Shown one piece after another: positions 10,262 through 18,300 of a DNA stretch of 47,981 nt. Where the stretch lies: NCBI GenBank assembly GCA_030141605.1, contig JAQGDQ010000490.1, positions 42,591 through 90,571 of the forward strand, written 5' to 3'. Each line of letters opens with the position of its first letter. Within the stretch, counting starts at the first letter, position 1. Position numbers and translations under genes: made by a program. The stretch is from Tubiluchus corallicola. Taxonomy: Eukaryota; Priapulida; Priapulimorpha; Priapulimorphida; Tubiluchidae. The notes beneath the pieces were generated by a model. That model had not been told where the DNA came from. It saw nothing but the letters and a program-made list of their open reading frames with translations, and did not search any database.

Positions 10262-10621
10262 TGATGATGATGACGATGATGAAGATGATGATGATAATGA
10301 TGAAGATGATGATGACGATGATGGCGACGATGACGATGATGATGATAATGATGAATATGATGATCGACGATGATGATGATAATGGTGATGATGATGACGG
10401 TGGTGATGATGATGGTAATAATGTCGATGATGGTGACGATGATGACGGCGATGATGATGGCATGATCATGACGACTTTATTATAATACAGGTACACATAG
10501 GTACAGGTAGTGCATACTCGTTACAAAACGCATATCAGCATGGCTACTTACTGTCCAAGATGACCGCTTCAGTGTTTATCACACACAGCAGCAAGGTTCC
10601 TATCACAGGTAAGGTTTTCAT
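142..10621 (-). CDS. Secreted protein with signal peptide and two DM13 domains (spliced, one exon not found)
   Basis: Exons in transcript order: 10552-10621, 9730-9876, 8649-8724, 7557-7665, 5766-5940 and 142-295; all but the last junction join in frame. Exon 1 gives a hydrophobic signal peptide starting [19 protein letters not shown]. Exons 2-5 build one complete DM13 domain: [27 protein letters not shown], then IKWFAVWC and NLGHVIF. Exon 5 opens a second DM13 ([13 protein letters not shown]) and exon 7 closes it ([14 protein letters not shown]) just before the stop at 142-144. DM13 is a small extracellular domain with a conserved Cys, known from Skeletor and related secreted proteins and suspected of redox or matrix roles; the function here is inferred only from family. 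Exon 5 ends in phase 1 and the last exon needs phase 2 before it, so an exon homologous to exon 3 must lie in 296-5765; I could not find it. Confidence 0.8.
420..1570. repeat. (TAGG)n array with a 320-340 bp higher-order repeat
   Basis: Imperfect TAGG tetranucleotides with GATA and GGCA variants. A diagnostic block (GTAACTAGAC) recurs at 651, 989 and 1307, so the array was also amplified in larger units. The minus strand gives long Tyr-Leu-Pro-Thr reading frames that are artefacts of the repeat. It lies in the last intron interval of the DM13 gene. Confidence 0.95.
1616..2110. repeat. Degenerate GGTT-rich then AACC-rich repeat, partly self-complementary
   Basis: 1616-1875 is a degenerate (GGTT)n tract. 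About 90 bases later, 1965-2110 is rich in CAACC and AAGCAA units of opposite sense, so the two halves can pair imperfectly. No coding signal. Confidence 0.75.
2458..2795 (+). mobile_element. LINE family A, 3' end with reverse transcriptase C-terminus
   Basis: The reading frame 2462-2726 carries the C-terminal zinc-binding tail of a non-LTR retrotransposon polymerase: [17 protein letters not shown], then the conserved [20 protein letters not shown] and a stop after KRFQ. Related copies lie at 4829, 10985, 44160 and 46262. This copy is 5'-truncated and has HYPLY where other copies have HCPLY (one ligand Cys lost). It lies in the DM13 gene's last intron interval, antisense to the gene. Confidence 0.85.
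2863..3494 (+). repeat. 213-bp unit in three tandem copies, each with a cysteine-rich ORF
   Basis: Copies start at 2863, 3076 and 3289 and are nearly identical. Each has a 52-codon open stretch starting [14 protein letters not shown] and containing eight Cys (spacing C-1-C-6-C-10-C-9-CC-7-C-5-C) before TAA in copies 1 and 2. Copy 2 differs by Arg to His; copy 3 loses one T and frameshifts. Copies 2 and 3 are preceded by an acceptor-like AAACTTTACAG. No start codon precedes the cysteines. Coding status unknown; I do not recognise the family. Confidence 0.85.
3495..3771. other. Unannotated AT-rich stretch
   Basis: AT-rich sequence between the 213-bp triplication and the TTAA-flanked MITE. I see no exon, repeat or regulatory signal that I can support. 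Confidence 0.5.
3772..4508 (+). mobile_element. TTAA-flanked non-autonomous element, family A, copy 1
   Basis: Bounded by TTAA at 3772 and 4505. Ends are inverted: TTAAGGGAAAACCGGATG on the left matches the reverse complement of the right end, TTAAAGGAAGACCGGACG. There is no transposase frame. A GATGATGACGACG microsatellite sits at about 4320-4350. The TTAA flank suggests piggyBac-like integration (inference). Copy 2 is at 13758-14299, inverted; a partial copy is at 29599-29838. Confidence 0.75.
4829..5695 (-). mobile_element. LINE family A, 5'-truncated copy with polymerase C-terminal region
   Basis: The 3' end is near 4829 (TTTAAACACAATTTATTATAGG on the plus strand). 5141-5494 encodes [19 protein letters not shown], then the [20 protein letters not shown] tail; 5476-5658 encodes the preceding [18 protein letters not shown] in a different frame, so a frameshift lies near 5490-5520. 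The 3' UTR has about two copies of a 74-bp unit. Inactive remnant in the DM13 gene. Confidence 0.85.
5766..5940 (-). CDS. DM13 gene exon 5: end of domain 1, linker, start of domain 2
   Basis: Acceptor CCTCCTTGCAG|GATGCT, donor CCTT|GTAAGT (phase 1). 58 codons: NLGHVIF closes domain 1, a Thr/Pro-rich linker ([11 protein letters not shown]) follows, and [20 protein letters not shown] begins domain 2. Reading through the donor meets a stop within three codons, which supports splicing here. Confidence 0.8.
6018..6180 (+). repeat. Short interspersed repeat R6, copy a
   Basis: Begins TTAAAGGAAGACAGGGTAAT and contains the family core GCAAAAGCGTTTCTGATAAT followed by TTAATTAACGG. Other copies: 6227-6398, 8945-9058 and 43202-43377 (inverted). 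No polymerase III boxes recognised; probably a MITE. Confidence 0.7.
6227..6398 (+). repeat. Short interspersed repeat R6, copy b
   Basis: Begins TTAAAGGAAGACGGTATG about 50 bases after copy a and in the same orientation. It has the same GCAAAAGCGTTTCTG core and ends near CACAAACTAAC. Inside DM13 gene intron 4. Confidence 0.7.
7100..7440. repeat. (CAT/CGT)n trinucleotide array in DM13 intron 4
   Basis: Interrupted CATCAT, CATCGT and CGTCGT units. Histidine/arginine-rich and methionine/threonine-rich frames through it are repeat artefacts. Confidence 0.9.
7557..7665 (-). CDS. DM13 gene exon 4: WFAVWC part of DM13 domain 1
   Basis: Acceptor TTTGCGCAG|AGATGAC, donor TCAGAG|GTAAAA. It encodes 36 residues ending [17 protein letters not shown]; the W-F-x-V-W-C core is the most recognisable DM13 signature. 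It joins exon 5 in phase 0 to give [16 protein letters not shown]. Confidence 0.82.
7745..8530. repeat. Compound pentanucleotide array: TTTTG, TTTGG, CTCTG, CTACC, CTACT, CCACT
   Basis: A strictly 5-bp-period array in which the unit changes in blocks: TTTTG to about 7865, TTTGG to about 7928, CTCTG to about 8067, CTACC mixed with CTACT to about 8270, then CTACT with a CCACT patch at 8463-8487. Fills most of DM13 intron 3. The long Cys/Phe/Leu/Tyr-Pro-Thr frames have no start context or domain and are not genes. Confidence 0.95.
8649..8724 (-). CDS. DM13 gene exon 3: central strand of DM13 domain 1
   Basis: Acceptor TATTTTTTCAG|AAATTG, donor GGAGG|GTAAGG. It reads [17 protein letters not shown], matching the x-Y-F-x-V-G-T-x-x-x-P part of DM13. 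It begins after phase 1 and ends in phase 2; both neighbours fit. Confidence 0.75.
8945..9058 (+). repeat. Short interspersed repeat R6, copy c (5' part missing)
   Basis: Has the core GCAAAAGTGTTTCTGATAAT, then TTAATTAACGGCGGGCGAG and CATCACAAACGAAC, matching copy b. The TTAAAGGA end is absent. In DM13 intron 2. Confidence 0.65.
9300..9638. repeat. Compound pentanucleotide array: ATATT, TTGTA, TTGCA, CATAT
   Basis: Second 5-bp-period array with block changes: TTGTA/TTGTG from about 9330, TTGCA about 9446-9540 and CATAT about 9550-9630. In DM13 intron 2. Open frames on both strands are artefacts of the 5-bp period. Confidence 0.95.
9730..9876 (-). CDS. DM13 gene exon 2: start of DM13 domain 1
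   Basis: Acceptor TTTTGTAG|ACGATG, donor CGTG|GTAGGT. It encodes residues 25-72, including [20 protein letters not shown] and a NQFNFPG segment, the usual opening of a DM13 domain (G-x-I-G-x-L ... V-S-G-x-x-Y). Confidence 0.82.
10165..10470. repeat. (GAT/GAC)n trinucleotide array in DM13 intron 1
   Basis: Interrupted GATGATGAC and GACGAC units. No coding value. Confidence 0.9.
10552..10621 (-). CDS. DM13 gene exon 1: start codon and signal peptide
   Basis: ATG at 10621-10619, 23 codons plus one base. Met-Lys is followed by a Leu/Ile/Val-rich core, then Thr-Glu-Ala, a plausible cleavage region. The donor reads GACA|GTAAGT. It joins exon 2 in frame, creating Asn24. Confidence 0.78.
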
Positions 10622-10984
10622 GGCTGAAACTGAAACGTACTACCCTAATTGCACACAACTAGTGGTACTTAAAACAGAACAGGGCGAGATGTTTTCGCTG
10701 CATTAGTCAACTAGGCCTAGGTTAACAATAAAAATGACAACCATTGCTTTCTTTGTTTGAAGTAACTAAAGTGCCATTAAACTTTCGTTGTCCTACAGCC
10801 GTCATCAATCACTTAGACTACGGTCATCTTTCGATGCCATGAACGTAAAATTTATGCTGTTCGTGAAGGATAACATTAGTATCTAGGTGATCAGGTAATG
10901 AAGATTTGGCCTGGATTACTACCAGTCCTTCAGATTACGTATGAGGTAGGTACTAACAAGCCTCGAGGCGTCATGTCAGTCAAA
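10622..10984. promoter_or_regulatory. Presumed upstream region of the DM13 gene
   Basis: Lies directly 5' of the minus-strand start codon. I see no convincing TATA box or initiator, so this call rests on position only. Confidence 0.3.
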
Positions 10985-11540
10985 ACTAGTTCCTTTTCTT
11001 TAAAGGCTGTAAAGATAATAACGGTCATCCAATATTGCAGAATTGTAACTGTGGATTTCGATTTGAGTCTGTTGGACACTTTTTGTTGCACTGCCCATTG
11101 CATCAACTAGCTAGGGTAGTTATGTTTGATAAATTAAATGCAATACTTCTGCCCGAAAACCTTAATATAGCTGTCTTAGGAAATAATGATCTGTTGAAGT
11201 TGTTATTATTCGGTAAAGATTAATTTAACTATGTTGCTAACCGTAAAATATTCAAATGCATACATTATATATTAAGAGAGACTGTATATTACGTAGTAAA
11301 CGCTTCCAGTAGTTTCTATCTGACATGAAATGCATCATTCTTAAATATTTGTACATTAATATTTTCTAACCGACATTTCCTACTAATGTCTAATGTAATC
11401 TTGTAGTAAAACTTGTCAGCTTGTGCAGTTATAGTGTATTCTTACTGTAAATAGTGTATAAAGTCTGTTGTGGTGAGGATCCTAAATCATGTTGTTCAAA
11501 CTGTCTGATCCAATCCTATAATAAATTATGTTTAAACTAA
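10985..11540 (+). mobile_element. LINE family A, 3' end copy with premature stop
   Basis: Carries GCKDNNGHP, then [20 protein letters not shown] and [10 protein letters not shown]. The next codon, GAA in sister copies, is TAA here (11221-11223), so the frame is broken. The 3' UTR has one copy of the 74-bp unit and ends near AATAAATTATGTTTAAACT. Confidence 0.85.
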
Positions 11541-12087
11541 AACTAGTTCAGAAAATATTTTGAACTTGACACAAAACTGCCGTTGGCGCTCAGTCAGAGT
11601 GGATGTTCTATTGTTTCGCTGAGAACGCAGAACAGTCAGAATTATAACACAAAAGTGAAACTGTACAACGTAAACAAGTTAATGCGTTGAGATTGATAGC
11701 TGGGTACTCATACAAACGTAAGGCAGGTAGACAAAAATTCAAAGCTTTAAAAACTAACCTGAGAAAAACTTTAAAAATCCCAATCATTGAAGCACACAAA
11801 GAATATTTTACTCTGCGTTTTATATTTAAATACATTAACAACATCAGCAAACCATTTTAGAATAACAAATTTACCTTTTTTCCAAATCCTATCGTTAATT
11901 CATCTTTGCAAGCTAGGTCCTGTTGTGTAAATTGTCTATAGTCAAGTGGATTATGTTTTAAGTTTTGAACAAATAGCTTATTTACCTCCTAACCAGAAAT
12001 ATTATAGTGCCTAAGGTAGGGCACAGACATTTGTGTGTGATCATGTGATAGTCATACGACAAAACATTCGTATGTGTTAACTCAAGG
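11541..12087. other. Unannotated stretch
   Basis: No exon or repeat that I can support. An 80-codon minus-strand frame at 11608-11850 has no recognisable domain and looks like chance. Confidence 0.4.
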
Positions 12088-12360
12088 ATTAAAGGACAAG
12101 AAAAGTGGTGTCTGAAGTAGATTTAAAAAAATCAACTTTAAAAAATTGTGCTACTTTGCAGCAATGTTATGCATATATCGAACTACTGTTAAAGAATTTT
12201 TGCTCGTTTTCATTTTAAATCTCCCGCGATACTGTTGTAACGGCGCCATTTCGTGATGTCATACGCGCACGATGTAAATCAGGCGAGGAAGAGGTAATGT
12301 TAAGTTATGTCCCAAAAAACTTTCTATGCAAATCTAGGTTAAACAAATCAAGTCCCTATC
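12088..12360 (+). mobile_element. Single arm of the foldback element family found at 44975
   Basis: Starts ATTAAAGGACAAGAAAAGTG and follows the left arm of the 44975-46252 element through TTTTAAATCTCCCGCGATAC and ATGTTAAGTTATGTC. The partner arm is missing. Confidence 0.7.
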
Positions 12361-12769
12361 AGCATTTAAAGCAAAATTAAAATCATTAATATTAACAAGA
12401 TATGAAATACCATCACACCAGTACGACAACATACACATTCAGAATTCATATATCCACGGCCATATTAACTAAATCATAATTTTTTCATTTTTTGTGCATA
12501 GTTGTAAATATGTTTGATTTTATTCGTCGTTACTTTCCGTTACTGCACAGTAGTTTAGATTGCACTGAGGCATTTGCCTTTAGCAGTGTAAGTTTCTATT
12601 AACTAACACTGATTGATCATCAACTGTAAAGTTTTTATCAGTGATTATCAATGTATTTTAATGGCAAATGAAGTTATCATAGCTAAAACACCACAAGTTT
12701 ATTGAAGTTTTTCATTCACATAGTTTAAAAATCATGTAATCAATGGAAAAAAATCATTTTTCAAATGCG

Positions 12770-13535
12770 TGTAATATAGGTTTTACATGTCAAATGTAGA
12801 CCTGCGTTAACTCAAATGTAGATTTGGGTAATTCAAATGTGTCTTGGTAACTCAAACGTAGATTTAGGTAATTCAAATGTGTTAACAATGGTTTTCAAGA
12901 AATCTTAAGCGTTTTTGGTAAGTCAAATGTAGACACATGTCAAGTCAAATGTGACATTGGTATCTCAAATGTGGATAGGTGGTAAAGTTTAAGGAAGTAA
13001 AATTTAATCTTCTTTGATCTTAACTTAATAATTGCTCTGAAGAATGTGAAAATAATAACTTCATAGGTCTACTAATAGTTCACTAATATTCTGTAAAATT
13101 TACATACCCCGGAACTCTTAGAGAAAAAAATACATTCTTAAAATAAACAATGTTTCTTGAGAGAAACTAATTCATTAATGCAGTGCTAATGCATTACTTA
13201 AAAAACTAATTAGTGATTCACTGTTCATTGGGAAGTGGGAACCAATTTATTCTTTTCTACCAACGCTATGGTTTATCAAAGAGTTTAGTTTGAGGATAAA
13301 CAATGCATTTTTCAAAGTTATGAAAGAGGTGATGACTATCTTTGGTTTATCTTTTTGTAATTTTACACTTAGATCAGTTAATTGCCGATTTATTCAAAGT
13401 AATGCTTCTACATTTGACTTACCTAAGTCACATTTGAGTTACCAAAACACATTCGAAATTCCTATGTCTACATTTGACTTACCTAAGTCACATTTGAACT
13501 TTCGTGTGTCTACATTTGACGTGTAAAATCTATAA
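12770..13535. mobile_element. Foldback-like element with arms of short CAAATGTAGA subrepeats
   Basis: The left arm (about 12770-12975) repeats GGTAAGTCAAATGTAGA-like units. The right arm (about 13400-13535) carries the reverse complement TCTACATTTGACTTACC several times. The outer ends pair as TAGGTTTTACATGTCAAATG and TAGATTTTACACGTCAAATG. The central ~420 bp has no coding signal. Confidence 0.65.
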
Positions 13536-13757
13536 AAAAATCTTTGTAGAATGATGCTGAAAATAGTCTTTCTACTCGCTAGTAGAACACAATCGATTGG
13601 TCCCAATTAAACTAGGCAGGAAAGCTTCCAGGCATGAGCAGCCTTACGAACATTGTAGAGCCAGATTGGACAAATCCGAATATGACAATAATGTTCGAAG
13701 AGACAGTTTAGACAATCTAGGCATGTCAGAACAAGGCAGGACATGACATTATTTTAA

Positions 13758-14299
13758 TTAAAAGGAAAACTGGACAATTGATAAGACTCGATCTCATTTT
13801 AATTTACTGTACAAAATATACCTTTTCTAGCGATTAGCAAAAAAATAGCAATTGTTTCTTATATTTGATTAATTAGGTTAGAAAGTTAATTAACGGCAAC
13901 AGTTAATTAAGAAACTAACAACAGTTTGTGCAATGGTTGGCATCTTCCCTTGCACGTCAAACACGTATGCGTAAGTGTTACAGTACTGCTTAAACGCGTG
14001 ATGTCACGAAAATGGGCACTACGTCTTATGACGTCAGAAATTAACACTGCAAGTTATGATCATGGTTATCATGGTACCGCCTTCTATTTGTCGGCCACGC
14101 GCATGTGACAAAAAGGCGCTGTTGTCAATCTTAGTAGGTTCGCTGAACCGCGAGTAGCTTTGAAAGTTTAACGAAATTTGAGTATCTGAGGTAAATATTA
14201 TTTAATCTAAGCTTTGGTTTAAAATAAGCTATTGTAGTTTTCAATATTTTAGAGCATTCTTTACTCTTAACTCGTGTTTACACAATCATCCTCCTTTAA
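13758..14299 (-). mobile_element. TTAA-flanked non-autonomous element, family A, copy 2
   Basis: Starts TTAAAAGGAAAACTGGACAA and ends ATCATCCTCCTTTAA, with TTAA at both boundaries. Inverted relative to copy 1; shares internal blocks such as the ACGTCAGAAA area and TTTGTCGGC. Confidence 0.75.
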
Positions 14300-14511
14300 A
14301 TATTTGTAGTTTCTTAGAAAATGAATGATTGTGTTACTACTGCTCGAGATTACTAGAACAAGAGAAGACGAAACAGAATAAACCAGGGTAGGATAGGAAA
14401 CAATAAGTGAGACAAAGCTGAGCAGAAGCAATGCATGACAGCACGAGACAGTGCCCAAAGATTGCCACGAGACTGTGTACACAACTTAATGTTGATATAT
14501 TTTTGCGATGC

Positions 14512-14518
14512 CTATCTA

Positions 14519-14576
<58 letters not shown>

Positions 14577-14663
14577 CGCCCGTCCGTCCGTCCGTCCGTC
14601 CGTCCGTCCGTCCGTCCATCCATCCATCCATCCATCCATCCATCTATCTATCTATCTATCTAA

Positions 14664-14694
<31 letters not shown>

Positions 14695-14791
14695 CCTCTC
14701 CGTCCGTCCGTCCGTCCGTCCGTCCGTCCGTCCATCCATCCATCCATCCATCCATCCATCCATCCATCCATCTATCTATCTATCTATCTAA

Positions 14792-14826
<35 letters not shown>

Positions 14827-14935
14827 CCTCTCCGTCCGTCCGTCCGTCCATCCGTCCGTCCGTCCGTCCGTCCGTCCGTCCATCCATCCATCCATCCATC
14901 CATCCATCCATCCATCCATCTATCTACCTGTCTGC
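14512..14935. repeat. Compound tetranucleotide array with a 128-132 bp higher-order unit
   Basis: TCTG block, then cycles of TCCG, TCCA and TCTA. Two cycles share the same interruptions (TAAC in the TCTA block at 14661 and 14790; CCTC at 14695 and 14827), so the cycle was duplicated as one block. Serine/proline/isoleucine-rich frames are artefacts. Confidence 0.93.
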
Positions 14936-14999
14936 TTACCTATCTTTGTATCTGTCTGACCGACAAACCAACTGATCGAATTCAAATTCTCAGTGTCTA

Positions 15000-16150
15000 A
15001 AATAAAATTTCCATTGTACAATTTCCCTAGCAAAAGTGTAGAAGGAATAAACTTCACCTAGTTTGTTTTGCCAGTCTATAAAACGCCAAGACATACTAAA
15101 GAATACCAGTTTTCATGCATTACTTCTAACATCTACGAACTTTAATGCCACTGCTGTCACTGCTCAGCGTGTCGAGCAACTTAATGAGTTTTAATGCTGC
15201 TGCAACATTTTCTAATAAATTTATAAACAAATACACGCATAAATAAATAAATAAACAAACAAACAAATGAGTGAACAAAATTCATGTTCATGAAATTAAT
15301 GTAATTATATAAACCACGTTATCATCATGTATTTTGCTATATATTATTGTAATGTTGTTTGGTGCTTTCGTAATAAAATAAAAAAATAAAAATACATTAC
15401 CATTTGAAATGAATCACCACACGCCTGTGTACGTTATTCTCTGTACACCTGTCGTTCTCATTTTTGTACATATTTTGTCATAGTGTACATGTAGTTCTGG
15501 TTTTCGAAGTACATCTTACTGACAAATGTGATGTTTAAATAAAATCGTAAGTAGTAATAAATTTAGTACTAATTATTATGTAGTGACGATATTAATTTCA
15601 TGTGCGATCTTTTGCTAATATTTTGTAAACCAGCAATAAGTATATCTTCGCTTTAATTTTGATTTTGAATGCATAATACTAAATCTACCTACAGTCATTT
15701 TCTCAACTCATTTGCTTACTTGTTAATCACTGCTCTTTGTTAATTATTATTTTTTCCCTAAATTTCTGCAATTACTATTTTCTTCTTGTTTTTTCGATTT
15801 TGTACTTTATTAAATAAATTCATTTCAGGTTTACCGCACCAAATCAAAGCCTCACTGCCGGTTTTGTTAATATAGGCTTGGGCGCATCCACAGGTATATA
15901 ACTGAGTTGTACCAGTGTCCTACTACTGCAGTACAATTATTCTTTTATGACAACGACAGTGCATGAAACGTAATGTTTTATGATAGCATGAAGTAACAAT
16001 TTTGATAGTTTAGCTTGGCATTTACTGAAACCTTTTATGTAAAAATACCAATTACGTGCTCAGCCAAGCGGCAGCAGTTGCACCTATAGATCTTTCATTA
16101 CAAAGACAGATGGAGCCTAGATTTTTATATAAATACTATATATTGTTATA
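15000..16150. other. Intergenic AT-rich DNA
   Basis: No gene signal. A short AAAT/AAAC simple repeat sits near 15235-15265. Confidence 0.5.
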
Positions 16151-16159
16151 TACATTGCT

Positions 16160-16482
16160 CCAGGGTTCGACCCAGTAGATAGCTTTACGGCCCGCCATTG
16201 GTGGTGTGGGTAAGTGCTGCATAACGGACACAATTTAAAAAAACAAATCAAATAACAAAATCAAAACTTGGAATTCTAAAGGGACGGCTGAGACGAACAA
16301 CACAATAGAAAAAAACTGATGACAATACTTCAAACCTTACGGAATGCACGACACTTGGCAGGCAGACAGGTGAAGTGAATCCCATTTCTGACACCAATGT
16401 TCCGGGGTTCGAACCAGTAGATAGCCTTACCCGCATCACTGATGGCGGACCGTAAGGTTATCTACCGGGTCGAACCCCCAGA
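16160..16482. repeat. Palindromic repeat in two inverted copies
   Basis: 16163-16214 (GGGTTCGACCCAGTAGATAG) matches the reverse complement of 16425-16480. The right-hand unit is itself a palindrome: GGGTTCGAACCAGTAGATAG at 16401 pairs with CTACCGGGTCGAACCC ending at 16478. Looks like a small hairpin element; the GGTTCGA resembles a tRNA B box but no tRNA fold is present. Confidence 0.6.
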
Positions 16483-16876
16483 ACAACATTGTTATAATGG
16501 TATGTAAGTTTAGCATACCAGTATGGCCCACAACCAACATTCAAGATCCAAGACATAGTAATATAATGTATAAATTTTGTAATTTTGGTAGTAGAAATTA
16601 TAATACTGGTCAAACTAGTGCAGATAACAACAATTCTGTTCTAAAAAGCTAGGGTTTGGACAGCACATGAGGGAAATAAAGTATCTAACCTAATGTACAA
16701 ATTAGTACACATTAACGCAAACCTCACTGATCCTGTATTGAATGTCACAATATTGTACTGAATGTGATCATAATAAAACTTCAATAACTTCTACGCAAGC
16801 AAGGTTGCAATATTTAAATACCTTGCTGGCTATAGCAAATCCATGTAATGGCTACTGGATTAACTGCTGTTAATAA

Positions 16877-17040
16877 TAATAATAATAACCTTTTATTTAT
16901 CTTTTAAGACACACAGTTACAATACAATTAATTTAGCAACAAAAATGTGAAGAAAGGGCAGCGAAAGACCAATTGGTCATCTAGTCAGCTGCCCTTTGGT
17001 TAGTGATGAACATTTTTTTAAAGGCGCTATGCTACAGTGT
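16877..17040 (-). mobile_element. LINE-type 3' tail, family B (tentative)
   Basis: Read on the minus strand it ends AAAAGATAAATAAAAGG followed by a (TTA)n tail, and carries a hairpin-like GGGCAGCTGACTAGATGACC / GGGCAGCG pair. The poly-ATT tail resembles CR1/L2-like elements; no coding part is attached. Confidence 0.45.
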
Positions 17041-17589
17041 ATTAGTGTTAGTACTGCTTATAATAAAAACTAAATTGTTACGAATGACATAAAATTGATA
17101 ATGATATGCTTATAACGTGTTAGTACAATTCATACACAGTAATAATAAGTGCATAATAATAATAATAAAAAAATCAAACTGAAGATAACTGAAATAAGGA
17201 CTGAAACAAGAAATGAAATAAAAATCTGACATCAGAAACATAATAACAATGGCAACTGAAATTTACTTTATAACGCAAGCATAATGTAAAAAAAAATACA
17301 GAGCGATTTTTGATGATCTGATGTAAAATAAATTGGCAGATAGTTAGAGCGCAAAAAATTACCTGTTTGACTGCATGAGGAGATTGACAATTGGAGTCCA
17401 GACTTTGAAAATGATCTACAGAAGTTAGACAATAAACTTCAATATGGTAGACAGATTGATACACCATGTCGTACTCCAGCTGTAAATTTTTGTCAAGGAA
17501 GAAGTCCACTCAAATAGTGAATGTGCCTAATGTTCCTCCGTCATTCATTCCTCAGTCAACTTAGAAAAATACTATAGCAAAATACCGCA

Positions 17590-17850
17590 TAGTATCTCTC
17601 GACTAAGGCAACAAGCACCACACTTGAGAGAATTCAGATGGGTAGATGGGACTGTGAACAGAGAAACCAAAGACTATGCACAATAGGAGAGATTCAAACA
17701 GAAAAACATGTATTAACGAACTGTAACTTGTCTAGTGAAATTAGAAGAAAATATCATAGTGTGAACTTTTCTGCACTCTCTAATATTATAGAGAGCAACC
17801 ATGCATTTGAAATTTGCTCCCAAGTGCTACAGACGTTTCAAAACTAACCG
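17590..17850 (+). mobile_element. LINE family B polymerase C-terminal fragment
   Basis: Encodes LRQQAPHLRE in one frame, then GRWDCEQRNQRLC, GEIQTEKHVLTNCNL and EICSQVLQTF-stop in another. This is the cysteine/histidine tail typical of many metazoan LINE polymerases but clearly different from family A. Truncated and frameshifted. Confidence 0.75.
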
Positions 17851-18300
17851 TGGTTTTATTAATGTTTATTGTTTGCTTAAAATATCAAACTAAAATATAT
17901 AACCACTTTTTCAATGGTATAAAGTTGGTACAACTGTTTTATTTTATATGCTAATATGATATGTTTGTGATAAATTCTTGAAAAGAATAATGAATGGACT
18001 GTAAATTTTATTATTTTCTGCTAGCCTAATTTTTGTATTAATCATTGTATTTATTGTCAATGAACTATACTACTACTACTAGAAGGTTACCGTAGATAAC
18101 TAGCTCCATTTAGGCCTATCACAATCATTGAATATTGAATTGTTGCTTAATTCGTTAGCTTACGACAATAATTATAGCGGAGAACAGCTTTGGCGAAATA
18201 AAGCCAAGTTGAACCAAACTGTTCCCCGCCAATCTGGCTGATTCTTTGACGGAGCGTCTTTTCGTGGGTAACTGTTTGACAATTCTGGCAATTAGCAATT

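Noticed and set aside
16160-16480. tRNA gene
   Set aside because: GGTTCGA resembles a B box, but no acceptor stem, D arm or anticodon arm fits.
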